DNA from: Undaria pinnatifida
Lineage: Eukaryota > Sar > Phaeophyceae > Laminariales > Alariaceae
Assembly: GCA_012845835.1 (NCBI GenBank)
Contig: JABAKD010000008.1
Location: 6,184,775 to 6,248,774, forward strand
Reading direction: 5' to 3'
Length of the DNA: 64,000 nucleotides
In this document: one piece after another, positions 45,177-57,582 of the stretch
Numbering within the stretch: the stretch's first letter is position 1
Layout of the letters: each line of letters starts with the position of its first letter
The notes under the pieces: model-generated
Databases searched by the model: none
Told to the model about the DNA's origin: nothing
What the model saw: only the letters and a program-made list of their open reading frames with translations
Translations under genes and position numbers: made by a program

Positions 45177-47271
45177 ATATTAATATTACTAGCATGCGTC
45201 GTATGCAGGATTTTGGCTTTTGTTCGACTAGCTCCGCGTCCCTTATCTTCGAAACGCGGCAAATGGAAAACGCACACGTACAGATGGCACTCTTTGGGGA
45301 GACGGTTTCGAGCTGCACAAGAAAAACAGTTTAATTTTTCAATTCGTTGGTCCTCAAAAACGCAGGTGCTGTTCTACAGAGGGTTTAAGAGGCAAGAAAG
45401 AAAACTTGGGGTATTCTTCTTGCAGTTTCTGTCACACGTTTACGTAATAAACTCGACCCCCCTGGTGAAGGGGTGGGCGGGGTTACTTTAAATACAGATC
45501 CACAGCAGCTTTCGGGTCATGCATAGTAGTTGTTACGTTAGAGCGCTAGTGGCTTTTGTACCTTTTCCGAAAATCAGCTAGTACACTAAATCGAGCTTCG
45601 GGTTTCGAAGAGGGTTACTCTGAACAACGCTACTTCTGCAGGTCGAATCGACGTGTGCGCAGTGTATCTACATGTATAGGCTACACACTGTCGTGCACTG
45701 TATCTACATGTAACAAAGCTCTATATTTAGGTCTTGCGGAGATAAAAAGCGCACCGGTAACAGTACCAGATGCAACTATATACGTAGTCTACTACTGCAT
45801 CAGCGCCATGTTTAAGCAACGAACACCAACTCACCGCAACACCGCGCCAGCGTCAAAACTAACAAAAAAATCGTGGAGCGTGTCACAGGTTACGAGGGCA
45901 AGACGCAGCATTAACAGACGAGCTTTCAATCTGATTCCTCGGCACATGGAAAAAAAAAAAAAAAACTCCCACATACCAGGGTCGCCCCAACGTACACCGT
46001 TCGAATTCGCAACACCACCTGGAAACAGCCCCACCACCACATGTACCCGGTACCGATTCGAATAATCGTCTATCCTTCCCCATACTCCGGTAAAGGGTGC
46101 CTCGCGAGACCACGTTGCCATCGCTCACATTGCATCTAACCTCTTCCAGAAAGCTCGATTGCGATGGCAGTAAACGCTAACCATTTCCTCCGACAAACCC
46201 CTTTCTAACCCGCTATTTCCCTTGCAACTCCCTTCACAGGATTCATTTTCTTGAAGTTTTCGAAACAATAAAAAGAAAAACAAGAACACACGTCGCTCCG
46301 TGGTCGCTACCTACCTCGAGCGAACTTTTATCTTCTTTCTTCATGTTCCGCTCTCACGAAATCAGCCGCTGCGTTTCCCGCGCCGCAACCGGTCCAATCG
46401 GGGTCCGCCGATCATGGAACGTGCCAGCAAAAGCGTGCACCGGCAGGCGGAGGGCACCAAGGCCGTGAGCTGCGTGGCCGACCTCCGTAGCGATTCCACC
46501 ATATCGATCACAACTTCTGAAAAAATGCCAGCCCAGTCTTCTAGAAAACTACATACTGCCACCCAAGGGGTCACCGACTTAAGTCCTTCACGAGGCCACA
46601 AACCCCGTACAACGCGCGATCGAAGCATCACACGCAGCTTAAAAATATGCGTTTGCACAAAAATATTATCGATCTCGCAGCTGACGTGTCCTTACAATTT
46701 AAAATAAAAAACGCGAGGGATAGCGTGGTACAGGCAGTAACACGGAGGCCAGGCAGAGAAATCCACAGGAATCTCGCCGGCCGATTGCCACCGAAGCCCA
46801 TCTTCCGCAAGCGAAGCACGTCTTCCGCAAGCGATCGAACTAATCAATACAGAAGCCGCGGGTACAGCCGCGACACTAAAAAACGAGGATGGATGAAAAG
46901 GTGACACAAAAAAAAACGCATCTCGGGGGGTATGCACGGCGTGCGTAGACCCTCCCCCGCTCCCCCCCTCCCCGCCCCACCTGCCGAGAGGGCAGGCCAA
47001 CCAGCCGTGCGGGCCATACCACCGAATAAGCCACGAATGGCCGCACCCAGAAAAAAAAACTTACCACGGAAACTCTCACGGCTATGCATGAAAGGCGTAC
47101 ACCCCCCCCCTTCCCCCCCCCCCCCCCCCCCCCCCGAATCCCACCCCCCGAGGTTCAAGACCACAAGCTACGAGATCGCGTTATGCGAGGACGAGCTGCG
47201 CCCACCACGCACTCCATACCGCAATATAACAGCCGCTCGTGTACCCCACCTCCCCCTGGATAATTATCTGT

Positions 47272-50200
47272 TTAAAGAGCTTTTAAGGTGCATCCCGCCT
47301 CCTCGAGCATCGGTGAAAGTTCGCCTTTGTCCATCAGCGTGAAGATTCCGGGGCCTGGGAAGAAAAATGCGGGGAGGCGGTAGGGGTGGTACGGGGGTAG
47401 GGGAGTGGGGGTCGTGAAACGAGGAAGGACGGCGCCATCGGTCTTCCACGCGCAGACGTTTCCACGTAGAAGAATCTGGAAGGCCGTATAGAGGAGAACG
47501 ATAGAAAAAAAAAAAAAACGGAACGACACGACACGCCGCGCGCTGCTCATCAAGCAGCCAATAAAAAACCAATCGGGAAATAGAGTTCCACAAACACAGC
47601 AAGAGAGAGGGCCAGAGGGACGGGTCTGCAGACATGGTACGTAGGTTACAGGGGCGCGGGGAAATACGACGGGACGTTGCCGGGGCGCGCGGATAAAAAA
47701 ACCAAACCAGCAAACCCCGCCCACTCCAGCACCCGACCAAAGACGGGCGCGCTAACAACTCGTGCCGGGCCGGGGGCAAAATCATCCGTCGCAGTGTAGC
47801 TGTTGGACGATCTGAGTCTGTGCGCGTGTAGTCGCCGGTGTCTCGAGAGGCGAAGAACACGACAACGGGGCTCGGCCTACCCCTCTCTCCGGCTTGAGGG
47901 AGGGGGGGGGTAGTCGACGGGGGCTTGGTGGCATCTGCTTCGCGCATGATAGGAAGTGGTTCATTGCAGGCAACCACCTTGTTTGAGGTATTGGAGCAAG
48001 CACAACTGAAAACATAACAAGACCAAAATAAACCAAATCAAACCAAACCAAGCTAAGGTAAACAAAACCAAACCAAACCAAACCAAACCACGCCAAACCA
48101 ATTGAAAATAAACCGCACCACACCAAAAGAAAACACATTACAAAACAGAACAGAACACACAACATAAGAAAACGAAAAAACAACACGACAAACAAACAAA
48201 CAAACAAACAAGCAAACAAACAAACAAACAAACAAACAAGCAAGCAAGCAAGCAAACAAACAAAGCGGACCAACCCAGAAGACGTAGAAAAAATAAAAAT
48301 AAACTAGAGGCCGTTTCGAACGGGGAGAGGCCGAGGAGCACGCACATACTCACCGTCATTGCAGCCACCCACGTACTCGCCACCGATCCATATCTGAGGC
48401 ACGCTCGTCCGCCCGGTCATCTGACTCAGCTCGTAGCGGATTGCATTTCCGTCGTCCCTCTTATCCAGCTCCACGAACTGAACACACACATCAACAGCGC
48501 GAAATAGAGAAAACACAGCGCGATATACAGATAGCATCGCGCATGGTATAGAGGCATTACAGCGAGGCCATCCAATACTATAAGAGCTGGAAAAAAAAAT
48601 GTATATATATATGAGGCCCTTTGTGTTATTGATTTATCTTTGAATATAGTGTGATTCTACGCACCTGTCTGGAGATCAATATAGGGTATCGAGCGCAACA
48701 AAGGCAACGGCATGCGCTTGGATTCGTCATCGTCACCTGCCACGGCCCTTGTGCCGACTACCATGGCGGGGACGGTCAATCATGGCTTCCGGTGCAGCGG
48801 TGGCAAACTTGGACGTGCATAAGTCCAGAACCAAAAAGCGCAGCTTTTTCGATGGAAACCCCTGCTACGTCAAAACACACTAACCGAGCAGCTGCTCCAG
48901 CTTCCGCTAGCAGCTACTGGGTGCTGCTGGCTTTGCTGTCTCTTGCTGCCTGCTGCTGTTGCTGCCTGCTGTTGGGTGTTGATGCCCCAACACACATCGT
49001 CCAACCTCACACTAAGAACACGAAGCATACAGCAGCAGCAAAGGCCCAAAGAAACCAATATTTGTATCTGCTATTTCTCGCTCTGCTGCTGCATCACACA
49101 GGGCCCTCCAGGCTCGATACTTTTTACGGTGCAACAGTAGCCGCGCTGTGAGCCCTCTCCTTCGTGGCAACCACGGACGGTGCCGCTTTAAATGTGTGTG
49201 CTTCATTTTTTTGAGTGGAGTGTGTGTTGTCATATTATAGGCACACACAAAACGATCCAAAAGAGCGGGGGAGCTTTTCTTCAAAAGCAGTCGCTCCGCC
49301 TCGCAGCAACGAAATCAGCATCGCATGCAGCAGCAGTACAACGGCAGCCGTGCGTGAAGCTCTTGCCTTTGTGCCAGTATTCACGGTGTATGTGTGTGGT
49401 TGGTGCACAGCAGGCAAACCACGACAACATTTTCTCGCCCAATGCAACACCCCAACACAAATCGTCGGACCTCATGCCAGGTACACGAAGCAAACAGCAG
49501 GAGCAAAGGCAGTAGCTCATATCGTACCCAGGGACATATCATTGGAACGCCCGTTTTCACCCATTTTGACTCAACATGCCCCCGGTACATCAAGTCATCC
49601 GCATCGCGAAGGGGGACGGTGTACGTCGTACGGGATGCACTGCATGATAATCCGTTGGTCTCATACGCCACAATAAGGCCCCTCCGACATTGGGGCATAG
49701 GGACCGACCCTATTCCCTAGTACTGGTGTACAGATAGACTATCAAAAGTGTTAAAAGATAGAACAGTTCGATATACACGTAGAATGGCGCGGTAAGAATA
49801 AAGTAGCGCGATGACCATGCCGTAGCGTGATACAGAGAGAGCATCGTGCGATACAGGGATAGCAAAGCACGACATCGAAGCCACGGCGGAAAAACAAGAG
49901 GAGTTTTTCGACGCAAAAGCGAGATGTGTGCTGATTTATACGAAAAAAAAAACGGGAGCGCCGTGGGATGCAAAGGGTCAATAGCCCGCACGCTTTCAAG
50001 AAAACCGGGTGTTACGATTCTGTGGTGACGTGGTGATGACGGTGGTCGTGGTAGCGGCGGGTGGGTAATGATTGTGGAGGTGGCGGTAATGATGGAGGGG
50101 TGGGGGGGGTGAGGGTTGAAGGTGGGGGTATGGGTTGGTGGTGTTGGTATTGGTGTTGTTGTTTGGTGGTGCTGGTGTCGGTGTTGGTGTTGTTGGTGCT

Positions 50201-51977
50201 GGTGTTGGTGTTGGTGTCGATGTTGGTGGTGTTGGCGGTGGTTGGCATGCAACCGTGAGAGGTGAGGTGTGTCACAGCGCCAACCCTTTACTGGCAAGCT
50301 GCGCGTTTCAAATCGCCCGCGCACGCCGCAGCAAGCCCTTGATAAACGCAACATCGAGGCGCCCTCAGTTAGCGGAGCAGACGGGACTGTGGCTCTAGTA
50401 CAGAAAAGAATAAGAACAAAAAAAACACTAACAAAACAAGTAAAAGAATAAAGAGAAAATAAAAGAAAAACGAAACACGAAAAACGAAAAAAAAGTCAAG
50501 GCACCGCGTCGTGTGCGCACCTCGTACTGGGACTGATCTTCCACGAGATCCTCCACCAACCCTTTCACCTTCTTGCAGAACGGACACCTGAAAAAAACCC
50601 GAGCGCGATGAGCGGATAAAACCGACGGCAAAAATATTATAGCTCTAAAGCAAGAGGACGCAGCGCACAGACCAGCACATATGAATGCCGATATAACCAG
50701 CTGGATCTAACCCTGCGCGCATCAAAGCGTGAGGCAGAATCTTCATCACCAAGGGCAGGGAGTTAAAGGCTTGAGCCCCACCGGGACCAACAAAGCAACG
50801 GTTTGGAGACCTCCCCCTTCCCCCTTTCCCTCCTCCCCCCTCCCCCCCCCCCTGTGCATTTTCAACGACTATCCCCGCAAAAAGGACGCAAAGAAGAGGC
50901 CAACACAACCGCGTCGCACGCCCACATTCCCCAAGCTACCTCCCAAGAAATCCTGCACATACAAGCTAAGCATTTGGACCCGCCCCCGCCCCCCCCGCCC
51001 CCCCCTCCCCCCCCCCTCCCGCTCCCTCTCCCTCCCTTCCCCAAAACGAAAGAACAAAAAATTGCTGCAAACTTGCACCATCCCATGCCGGGGGTACAAA
51101 CCTCAGCGCTCTCCTCTCGCGCTTCCCACCGTTCTTTTCATGCGTGGGCCAGATTCAGATTCAGCACCAGAGCCACGGCGAGACTCACCAGAACAGCTTA
51201 CCACTTATGCGGCAAAACCCATTCATTGTTCAACTAGTGGTGCCTCGGGATGATCTATGGGTCAGCACAAGCACACAAACAGACTGGCACCCAGCACCCG
51301 CTTGGCGCCGTAACTCCACCCAGACATGATGCTACCCGGACCTGAGCCCCCCAAGCTGACCTCGGGCGTATCATTAGCCACCGTCAGGGCCCACTAAGGA
51401 CCAAAGCTGCGGCAGGGAGGGGGTTTCCACTTTTTCACTGCTGGATTTGGCCCACTCGCACGAGTGGCTCCGTACCTCACTGACAACAAGGCTCTTAGGC
51501 GATTGTATTCGTACGCCGTAGCTAACCATTCCAATTGCGGTTCGTATTGCAAGAACACAACAGCACGGGAGCACGTAAGATCGCGAAGGAACGGGGGGCA
51601 TCACTCGCGCGAGTGGCCCCGAGGCACAAAAAAAAAGCCCCCAAAAGTGCCCCCCCCTGCCGCAGCCTTCGTCTAAGCCAGCACCCTGATCTCACGCCCA
51701 CCAGAATCGAGGGTCTCGGCCGCAGTACATCGAGGGTCGCCCACTGTAAATCGAGCGTCGCTCACAGTAAATCGAGGGTCGCCCACAGCCAGCAAACAAA
51801 TGTTGCCGAATACGTCGTAAGCTACCCTCCGACTCACTTTGTCCACGAGAAGACCACCACTTTGCTCCCCGACGTATAATCGCTAACCGTTTTCTGCACG
51901 GCCTCCTTATCATATGGGCCGGCCCCCGCCCTCGCTATCCCCTGCTTGAGGACGTCGAGGGGGCTCTTGAAGCCCAT
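47272..51977 (-). CDS. Glutaredoxin, four exons, 137 residues
   Basis: Glutathione-dependent thiol-disulfide oxidoreductase. Exons 51977-51838 (ATG at 51977), 50587-50521, 48477-48354 and 47354-47272 (TAA) join in phase with GT-AG introns. The active site is WTKCPFCKKVKG, where the TK-CPFC junction spans intron 1. The cis-Pro motif is TSVPQIWIGG and the glutathione-binding turn VGGCNDG; the C-terminal helix ends MLEEAGCTLKAL. Length and motif order are those of a single-domain glutaredoxin with two active-site Cys. The N-terminal 30 residues (MGFKSPLDVLKQGIARAG) precede the fold and are not a typical signal peptide. An in-frame extension above this Met reaches an acceptor at 52048, so a 5' exon carrying a targeting peptide is possible. 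Cellular location is therefore open. Confidence 0.93.
48018..48262. repeat. AAACC and AAAC/AAGC microsatellites
   Basis: Units of AAACC (48018-48120) are followed by AAAC and AAGC units (48188-48262), in intron 3 of the glutaredoxin gene (48353-47355). Val/Cys/Phe-rich frames on the minus strand come from it. Confidence 0.85.
48940..49530. repeat. Two diverged repeats in glutaredoxin intron 2
   Basis: GATGCCCCAACACACATCGT..CCTCAC near 48980 and AACACCCCAACACAAATCGT..CCTCAT near 49445 are both followed by CACGAAGCA.ACAGCAG.AGCAAAGGC. The units are about 465 b apart. Open frames here (for example plus 48651-49151) lie inside the intron and are not supported as genes. Confidence 0.6.
51690..51790. 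repeat. ATCGAGGGTCGCCCAC(T)GTAA tandem repeat
   Basis: Four imperfect units of about 20-24 b (ATCGAGGGTCTCGGCCGCAGT and variants) lie in intron 1 of the glutaredoxin gene, 50 b from the donor of exon 1. Confidence 0.7.
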
Positions 51978-52585
51978 CGTGGGCTCGCTGTAGGCGGCCA
52001 ATCGCTGTCGGCAGCGGCCCCGCGCGCTGGCGCTCGCTTGGCTAAGGCTGTAAGGGAGGGGAGGGAAAGGGAAGGCTACAACCAGTCAGCGAAAAGGTAC
52101 CTGTCGACCAGTAGTGCACTCGTATACGATGTCGTCCAGCTTCAACAAAACTATTCAAATATTGCAGGTACGCATACTCTTATACTCGACTCTGAATCCT
52201 AACCCTTCTCAGCTCCCAACCCTAACCGCAACCCCAACCCCGACCGCCTAGAAAAAATCTCCGAAAACTGCAATGACGACTTCGTGTGAACGTTTCATCA
52301 TCGCCGGGTCAAATAATGTACTCTTACGAGCACAAGGCTCCAATCGACAGCGACGGCCCGTCCCGTAAGGCAGCTGGTCGACCCCCGTGACGGTTCCGAA
52401 CGCGGAACAGGCGCCAGGTAGTCTACAACATTACAACAGCACCAGGGTACCAGGTAGTAGATATTCTGCTGTGCTGCCTATAGCCCGAATATTAGGCGCA
52501 TCAACCACCAAAAATCGTTTACGGGGCCGGATCTGGATCGCACGAGTCGTTAGTCATTGCGTAGCCGCCGGGGTGGCGATGATCA

Positions 52586-52850
52586 GGTTGTTACGGTGCC
52601 AAGCAAACGTGACGATGCGCTGGTTTGATAGACTGGCAGCAACCCAGGAAGGGTGAGCCATGTCTGTCGGTAGATATACGCAGAACAAGTGATGATCGGC
52701 TAACCTGACTGACTGAAAGCAATTAAGGAAAGGCGAAGCGTGCCTGTTGGTTTGAGAACCCACCAGGGTGGTGGCGACACTCAGGCTGTCATGGTGTCAA
52801 GCATGCGTGACGATCTGCTGATCTGGTAGACTGGCATCAAGCAAGCACCT
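52586..52850. repeat. Diverged tandem repeat (TGACGAT..CTGGTTTGATAGACTGG)
   Basis: Three units begin near 52608, 52690 and 52807: GTGACGATGCGCTGGTTTGA, GTGATGATCGGCTAACCTGA and GTGACGATCTGCTGATCTGG. Each is followed by a GACTG and (G/C)AAG-type segment. Older than the other duplications. Confidence 0.55.
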
Positions 52851-54304
52851 TTCCTTGCAAACCTAACCTGTTCACACCTCTGATGAGTTAACAGTTAACG
52901 TTCGACACCAATGTGTTATGTTTCAGCGAGATTTTTTGGGAACATTGCATTACTACGGTATCCGATTTCTATATTTAGTGATTACATCATGTTACTGCGT
53001 TACGATACCGGCAGTAGATCGCTTAACAAAAGGTCGGAGTGTAGCGCTGCATCAATATTAGCAGCAGTGTAACGCTACAGTGTTAGGATCGGCAGCCCAT
53101 AGCGTGTAACGTAATGTTACGGTGTTGGCGGAAATTCCTACTTTAAGTTGCTACATTAACACGTTAGACGGATTACGTACATGCCCAATATAACGCTAAC
53201 GTTATGCTCTTCATGCTATCTTAGCTCGTACGCAATTATAGTTGTAACCTACTGCATTCAGCCGCCTGAAATAGAGTCGGCCGCGCGTAGCCCGTAATAT
53301 TCGTAGCGGTTCGGTGTTAGCGGGATGCTTATTTACTGTCTTAACACATGTTCGACGGACAACGTACGTGCCCAATATGACGATACCATTATGTTTTAGG
53401 GTTAGCTCGTAGCATATCGTGCACCCGGGGAGGATAAGATATCATCCCCACACACACGACTGTCAAATGTGGAAAACCAAAATAAGGAACAAAAAATAAT
53501 TTTCCCTGAAGGGCAACGTCTCCGATATTTTTGGACACCCCTCCATCCGGAGGACTCAAGCAACATACCCCTGGGGGGGTGAGATCTATGGCGGTCCTTT
53601 CGGAATCAAGAACACATTAACGTAGTGGTACCTCGCGATGCCGTTTCCAATGTAACACGAGTAACACATGTTAGACCTCTATGAGACAAAAACGGTAACA
53701 TGTTTCATGTTGAAAGAAATTTCGGTTCCAACCGTAACAAGCACAATGCTGTTATGTCCGTTTCACTTTCAAGGTAACACAGTAACGAGACGTTACAGTG
53801 AGATATCTAGTGCCAGAAACACGATAACATAATGTTATAAATCCCTCGGCATTTAGCTAACATCCTAACAGAGTGTTGCTTTACGATCAGTCCAGACTGT
53901 AACTTAACTAACGTACGTTAATTGTTTCGTTATCCGACCCTAAGGAAGAATGGAGGGGGAGTTGAATAACGTTCGAATAACATCATGTTTCAAGTGTTAT
54001 GGAAAACACACAATGTCCAGTAACCTTATGTTAGCCTGTTAGCGAATCAAGGGAAAGTAGTCTTGTGTATGTTGTGTTGATAACGTGCCAGTCTGGGCGA
54101 ATCCTAACTTTGTCCTACGATGTCCGTACGTGCACCGGTCACGGCATAACGCGATGTCCTGGGTGGCACGCGGTGTAGTCGATTTCAGCTGCCAGTATTG
54201 AAACGTATGTACCAGAATGGTTCTGGCACGTACGTACGCTGACTTCCGATTTCATTTTTATATTTTTTGGTGGATATATGACTTGCTCCAGCTATGATAT
54301 ATAT

Positions 54305-54795
54305 ACGTCTTTTCGAAACAATGACGATTTGCACCTCTCTCCTCGTGTTCAATAGTGGTGACATAGCATACCCACATTGCCTCGCTTGCTGTATTTGTAA
54401 TATGTATCTCTGTCTTAGAATTGGCGACCTGAGAGCCCCACATCGGCACGGTGAAAAACATTGGCGTAAAATCGTACAGTGCAGGCAGATATGTTAAAAT
54501 TGCAGTAGACCACACTACCAACCTATTACATAGGGTATTTCGTACCTACCGTCGGCATGATCGCCTCCCAACTTATGCCAAACGAAGTATGACTAACGAA
54601 GTAACGTAAGTGAGCGCGGGTACACCAAGCGTTCCTTTCAAAACACTGACGATTTGCACTTCTCCCCCTCGTGCTCAATGGTGGTGACATTGCATGACCA
54701 CATCACCTCGCCTGTTGTATTTTGCAATATGTATCTCTTTCTTATTATTGGCGATGTCAGAGCCCCACGCCGGCACGGTAACATCATGGAAATTG
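54305..54795. repeat. About 160-b direct repeat, 327 b apart
   Basis: Copies at 54309-54470 and 54636-54790 share TGACGATTTGCAC, GTGGTGACAT, AATATGTATCTCT and AGAGCCCCAC..CGGCACGGT. The divergence is roughly one base in eight. Confidence 0.8.
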
Positions 54796-54879
54796 AATGG
54801 CTGTACCTATCGATTGAAATACTCTATCTTGCGATCCATCATGTACAATAACAAATTATGAAGCAATAACATCAAATCT

Positions 54880-56060
54880 GCTAGAGCATTAAACAATACC
54901 AGGCAGGTGACATAAAGGGATGTGTTATTGCTACAACCGTCAGATTTGTCCCCTTTAAGGATTTATAGTTTCCGCGCACATATTGAAGTGTCCCGCCCGC
55001 CCCCCGCCCCCCGCCCCCCCCGATCCCTCTTGTTCAAACGCCCCACCTAAAATCAAAATCTGCCAGAGTAGTAAACACTACCCGCCAGCTGATATCACCT
55101 CATTATCTTTCTAGTCATCCATGCCCTAGCTCCAATTCATTTCTGCCCCCCTCCCCCCCTCTTTTTTTTTCCTGTACCCTCTTGTTCAAACAATCTACCT
55201 AAAATCGAAATGGGCCAGAGTAATAAACACTTCAACGCAATTGATATCACGTCATATATTTCTAGCCATCCATTACGTAGCTCTAATTCATTCATCCCCC
55301 CTCCCCCTCCCCCAACGCCCCCCGCCCCCCAACACCCCCTCCTTTCCTACCACCCGCACGATCGCATAGACCTAGCACCACGCGTACAGCAAGCCCCTAC
55401 ATATATGCGACCTAAACCTGTTAAAAACCCTTCCCCCCCCACACGAACCCCCAACCCCTCCCCCTTCCCCCCCCCCACTCCCTTTCCCCCCCCCCCCCGC
55501 TCCCTCTTGCTCAAACGCCCCACCTAACATCCAAATCACCTCATTATTTTTCTAGAGCCATCCATGCCGCTGCTCCAATTTGCACCTCCCCCCCGCCCCG
55601 CCCCCCTACGCCCTCTCTTTCCCCACCACCCGCACCATCCCCTAGACCTAGCACCACGCGTATAGCAAACCCCTACATCTATGCGACCTAAAGCTGTTAA
55701 AACCCTTGTGCCCCCCGCCCCCCCCCCCACCCATCCCCTCGAACACTCCGCCCTCTCCTCACTGGTTGTACGATTTACAGGATATACATAATAAACTGTT
55801 GCAGTCCTTCCAAACTGTCAGATCTATCCCCTTGAAGGATGTATAGTTTCCACGCATATTTTGAGTTGCCCCGCCTATCCCCCCCTCCCCCCCCCCGCTC
55901 CCTCTTGTTCAAACTCATGCCCCATGTCCAGAAAAACTCCGCCCTCCCCTCACCGGTTATACGACTTACAGGATACACTTGATAAACTTATGCATTTCTT
56001 TCCACAGGTGTTAGATTTTGTCCCCCTCAAAAACGGGTTTTATAGTTTCCGCGCACAGAC
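54880..56060. repeat. C-rich tandem array
   Basis: At least four diverged units contain CTCTTGTTCAAAC(G)CCCC, CCTAAAATC, TATAGTTTCCGCGCA and long C runs (about 54995, 55155, 55500 and 55890). The last unit merges at 55985 into inverted element A, whose own end also carries TATAGTTTCCGCGCA, so the array probably grew from the element's end. Confidence 0.65.
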
Positions 56061-56240
56061 TGATTAGCACCACCCTGTTGACCCTGATAGCTACACGGTA
56101 GTTCCAAGAGAAGTCGCTGATCTATATCCTTCATGAGGACACACAACCCGTAATACGCGCGATCGGAGTATCACACACAACATGCGAAGATGAGTTTCGA
56201 CAAAATCTTCAATGTCACAGCTGGAGTGTATTTTTATTTT
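55975..56240 (-). repeat. Dispersed element A, long copy (inverted)
   Basis: Reverse complement of 10325-10620, with CACCCTGTTGACCCTGATAG, GTAATACGCGCGATCGGAGT and TCACAGCTGGAGTGTATTTT. Its ends with 10325-10620 would define the element's termini. Confidence 0.75.
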
Positions 56241-57582
56241 TCAAATATACTTGCTTAGACCACTTTAGGTTCGTTTTTATTTCTCCGCTCGCGGGCATTC
56301 TTCCACTCCAGAGTGACTGCAGCGTGCCCTGTGACCATGGGCTTGATTATGCGAGTTAATGTGAGAATAACAGCAACAATGTTACCGCACCAGAGCCGGC
56401 GAGATGCAGTAGAACCATAAGGGTACAGCACTAGACTATAACGCTCGTGCATACTTTAACACTACCTGGTATGTCGGCGTGTTGCCCCTCGAGTGCTGAC
56501 ACGATGGTAGGGCGTTGTGGAGCCGCCGTGTTGGACCATACCAGGTATAACACTCTGTAGCTACTGTGTAAGTGTCACCGGAGTGTTGTCCGACGTGTGA
56601 ACCCTTCCACGGTGAACTCAGTCAATCGCAATGTTATCGTTCCTATGGTCGTATGTGTGCTAGCCTCAACGCCAAGCGCAACGTGTACCAGGTACACGCG
56701 CACGCTATCACTGCTGGTACGGCATGCTCAGTGCCTAGACTACTGCTGTCGTACGTAGTACGTGCTCAGTCGCCGTCCGCGAAAAAAAACACATCATCTA
56801 CACGTCAACACAACAATGGTCACACATCTCACATGCACATGATCATGTTGACATGTTGATCAGCCCCAAAAGCAGAAAATCGAGCCGCTTCTACTCGTAG
56901 CATGTTGCACGCTGCTCAGATGCGGCGATCAGGTGTCTTCACTCGCATGAGCGGGGGCGAGGGACTTCTTGACGCACAGACAGGTGAGAGAGGCGAGGCA
57001 CGTGGTAAGGGAGTCCGTGGTTGCTGCTCGTTCCTTGCTCCACTCGCTTCGCGCTTCGCGTCGTACATCGTATCATAGGCGTGCGTATCCTACCCTTTGG
57101 TATTGTCTGGTCTACACTGTACAGCAGTATGCACCAACTTCAAAACGAGATTTCGCCGCATCCAATTTCAAACCAGCGCAGAAAGTAGTCGCCCCCCGCA
57201 GGCTTGACACTCACCGGTGGATAGTGCTACCGGCCAGCGGCGTGGCGAACGCTGAAGACTTGCACACCATAATGCTCCCGAGGAGGGCGACGGACAGAGA
57301 GAAAGAGCGCATGATTGCAACAGGGATATTGGTTATTGCCTTTCTTGCTTTCTCCTGCTGCCGCCGACCGCCGACCAGACTCCGAAGGATTTCGTATAGA
57401 AATAATGCCTTCTTATCCGGGGTTGATGTTCTCGAGCCCGAACGCATGCTTGTGTGCTGTGGCCGCTCAACTCAACGCAATGCCTGGTGTCTAACGTCTC
57501 TATGACCCCAATGGGACCTCGCGTGCCTGAGCGGCACGTAAATTTGCGACCAACGGAAGCCATGCTGGCAGCTTGCGCGGGA

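Larger units (their letters stand above)
43781..47271. other. Intergenic region with repeats
   Basis: It contains element B (44205-44325), a GGGTA array (44407-44437), element C inverted (44990-44760), a long CTA microsatellite and element A inverted (46700-46540). A plus-strand frame around 46300-46520 and its complement look slightly protein-like but could not be joined to other exons. The 3' end of the glutaredoxin transcript must lie just below 47272, in C- and A-run sequence (46910-47150). Confidence 0.5.
51978..57582. other. Intergenic region, tandem-duplicated and C-rich
   Basis: The divergent promoters of glutaredoxin and the RNase gene must lie at its two ends, but no TATA box could be assigned. 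53000-54130 is AT-balanced with many TAACGTTA, GTAACGTAATG and ATAATGTTA palindromes. 54305-56240 holds tandem and C-rich repeats and an inverted element A copy. 56460-56720 has TACCTGGTA motifs. Frames at 54258-54521, 55210-55527 and 56969-57505 show no motif. Confidence 0.5.

Noticed and set aside
44765-45491. Poly-Thr, Poly-Leu, Poly-Ser and Poly-Val frames
   Set aside because: Caused by the CTA microsatellite and open in several phases on both strands.
48651-49151. 166-codon plus-strand frame with a hydrophobic Leu/Cys stretch
   Set aside because: It lies inside the glutaredoxin intron on the opposite strand and on a diverged local repeat; the hydrophobic run comes from CTG/TGC repeats.
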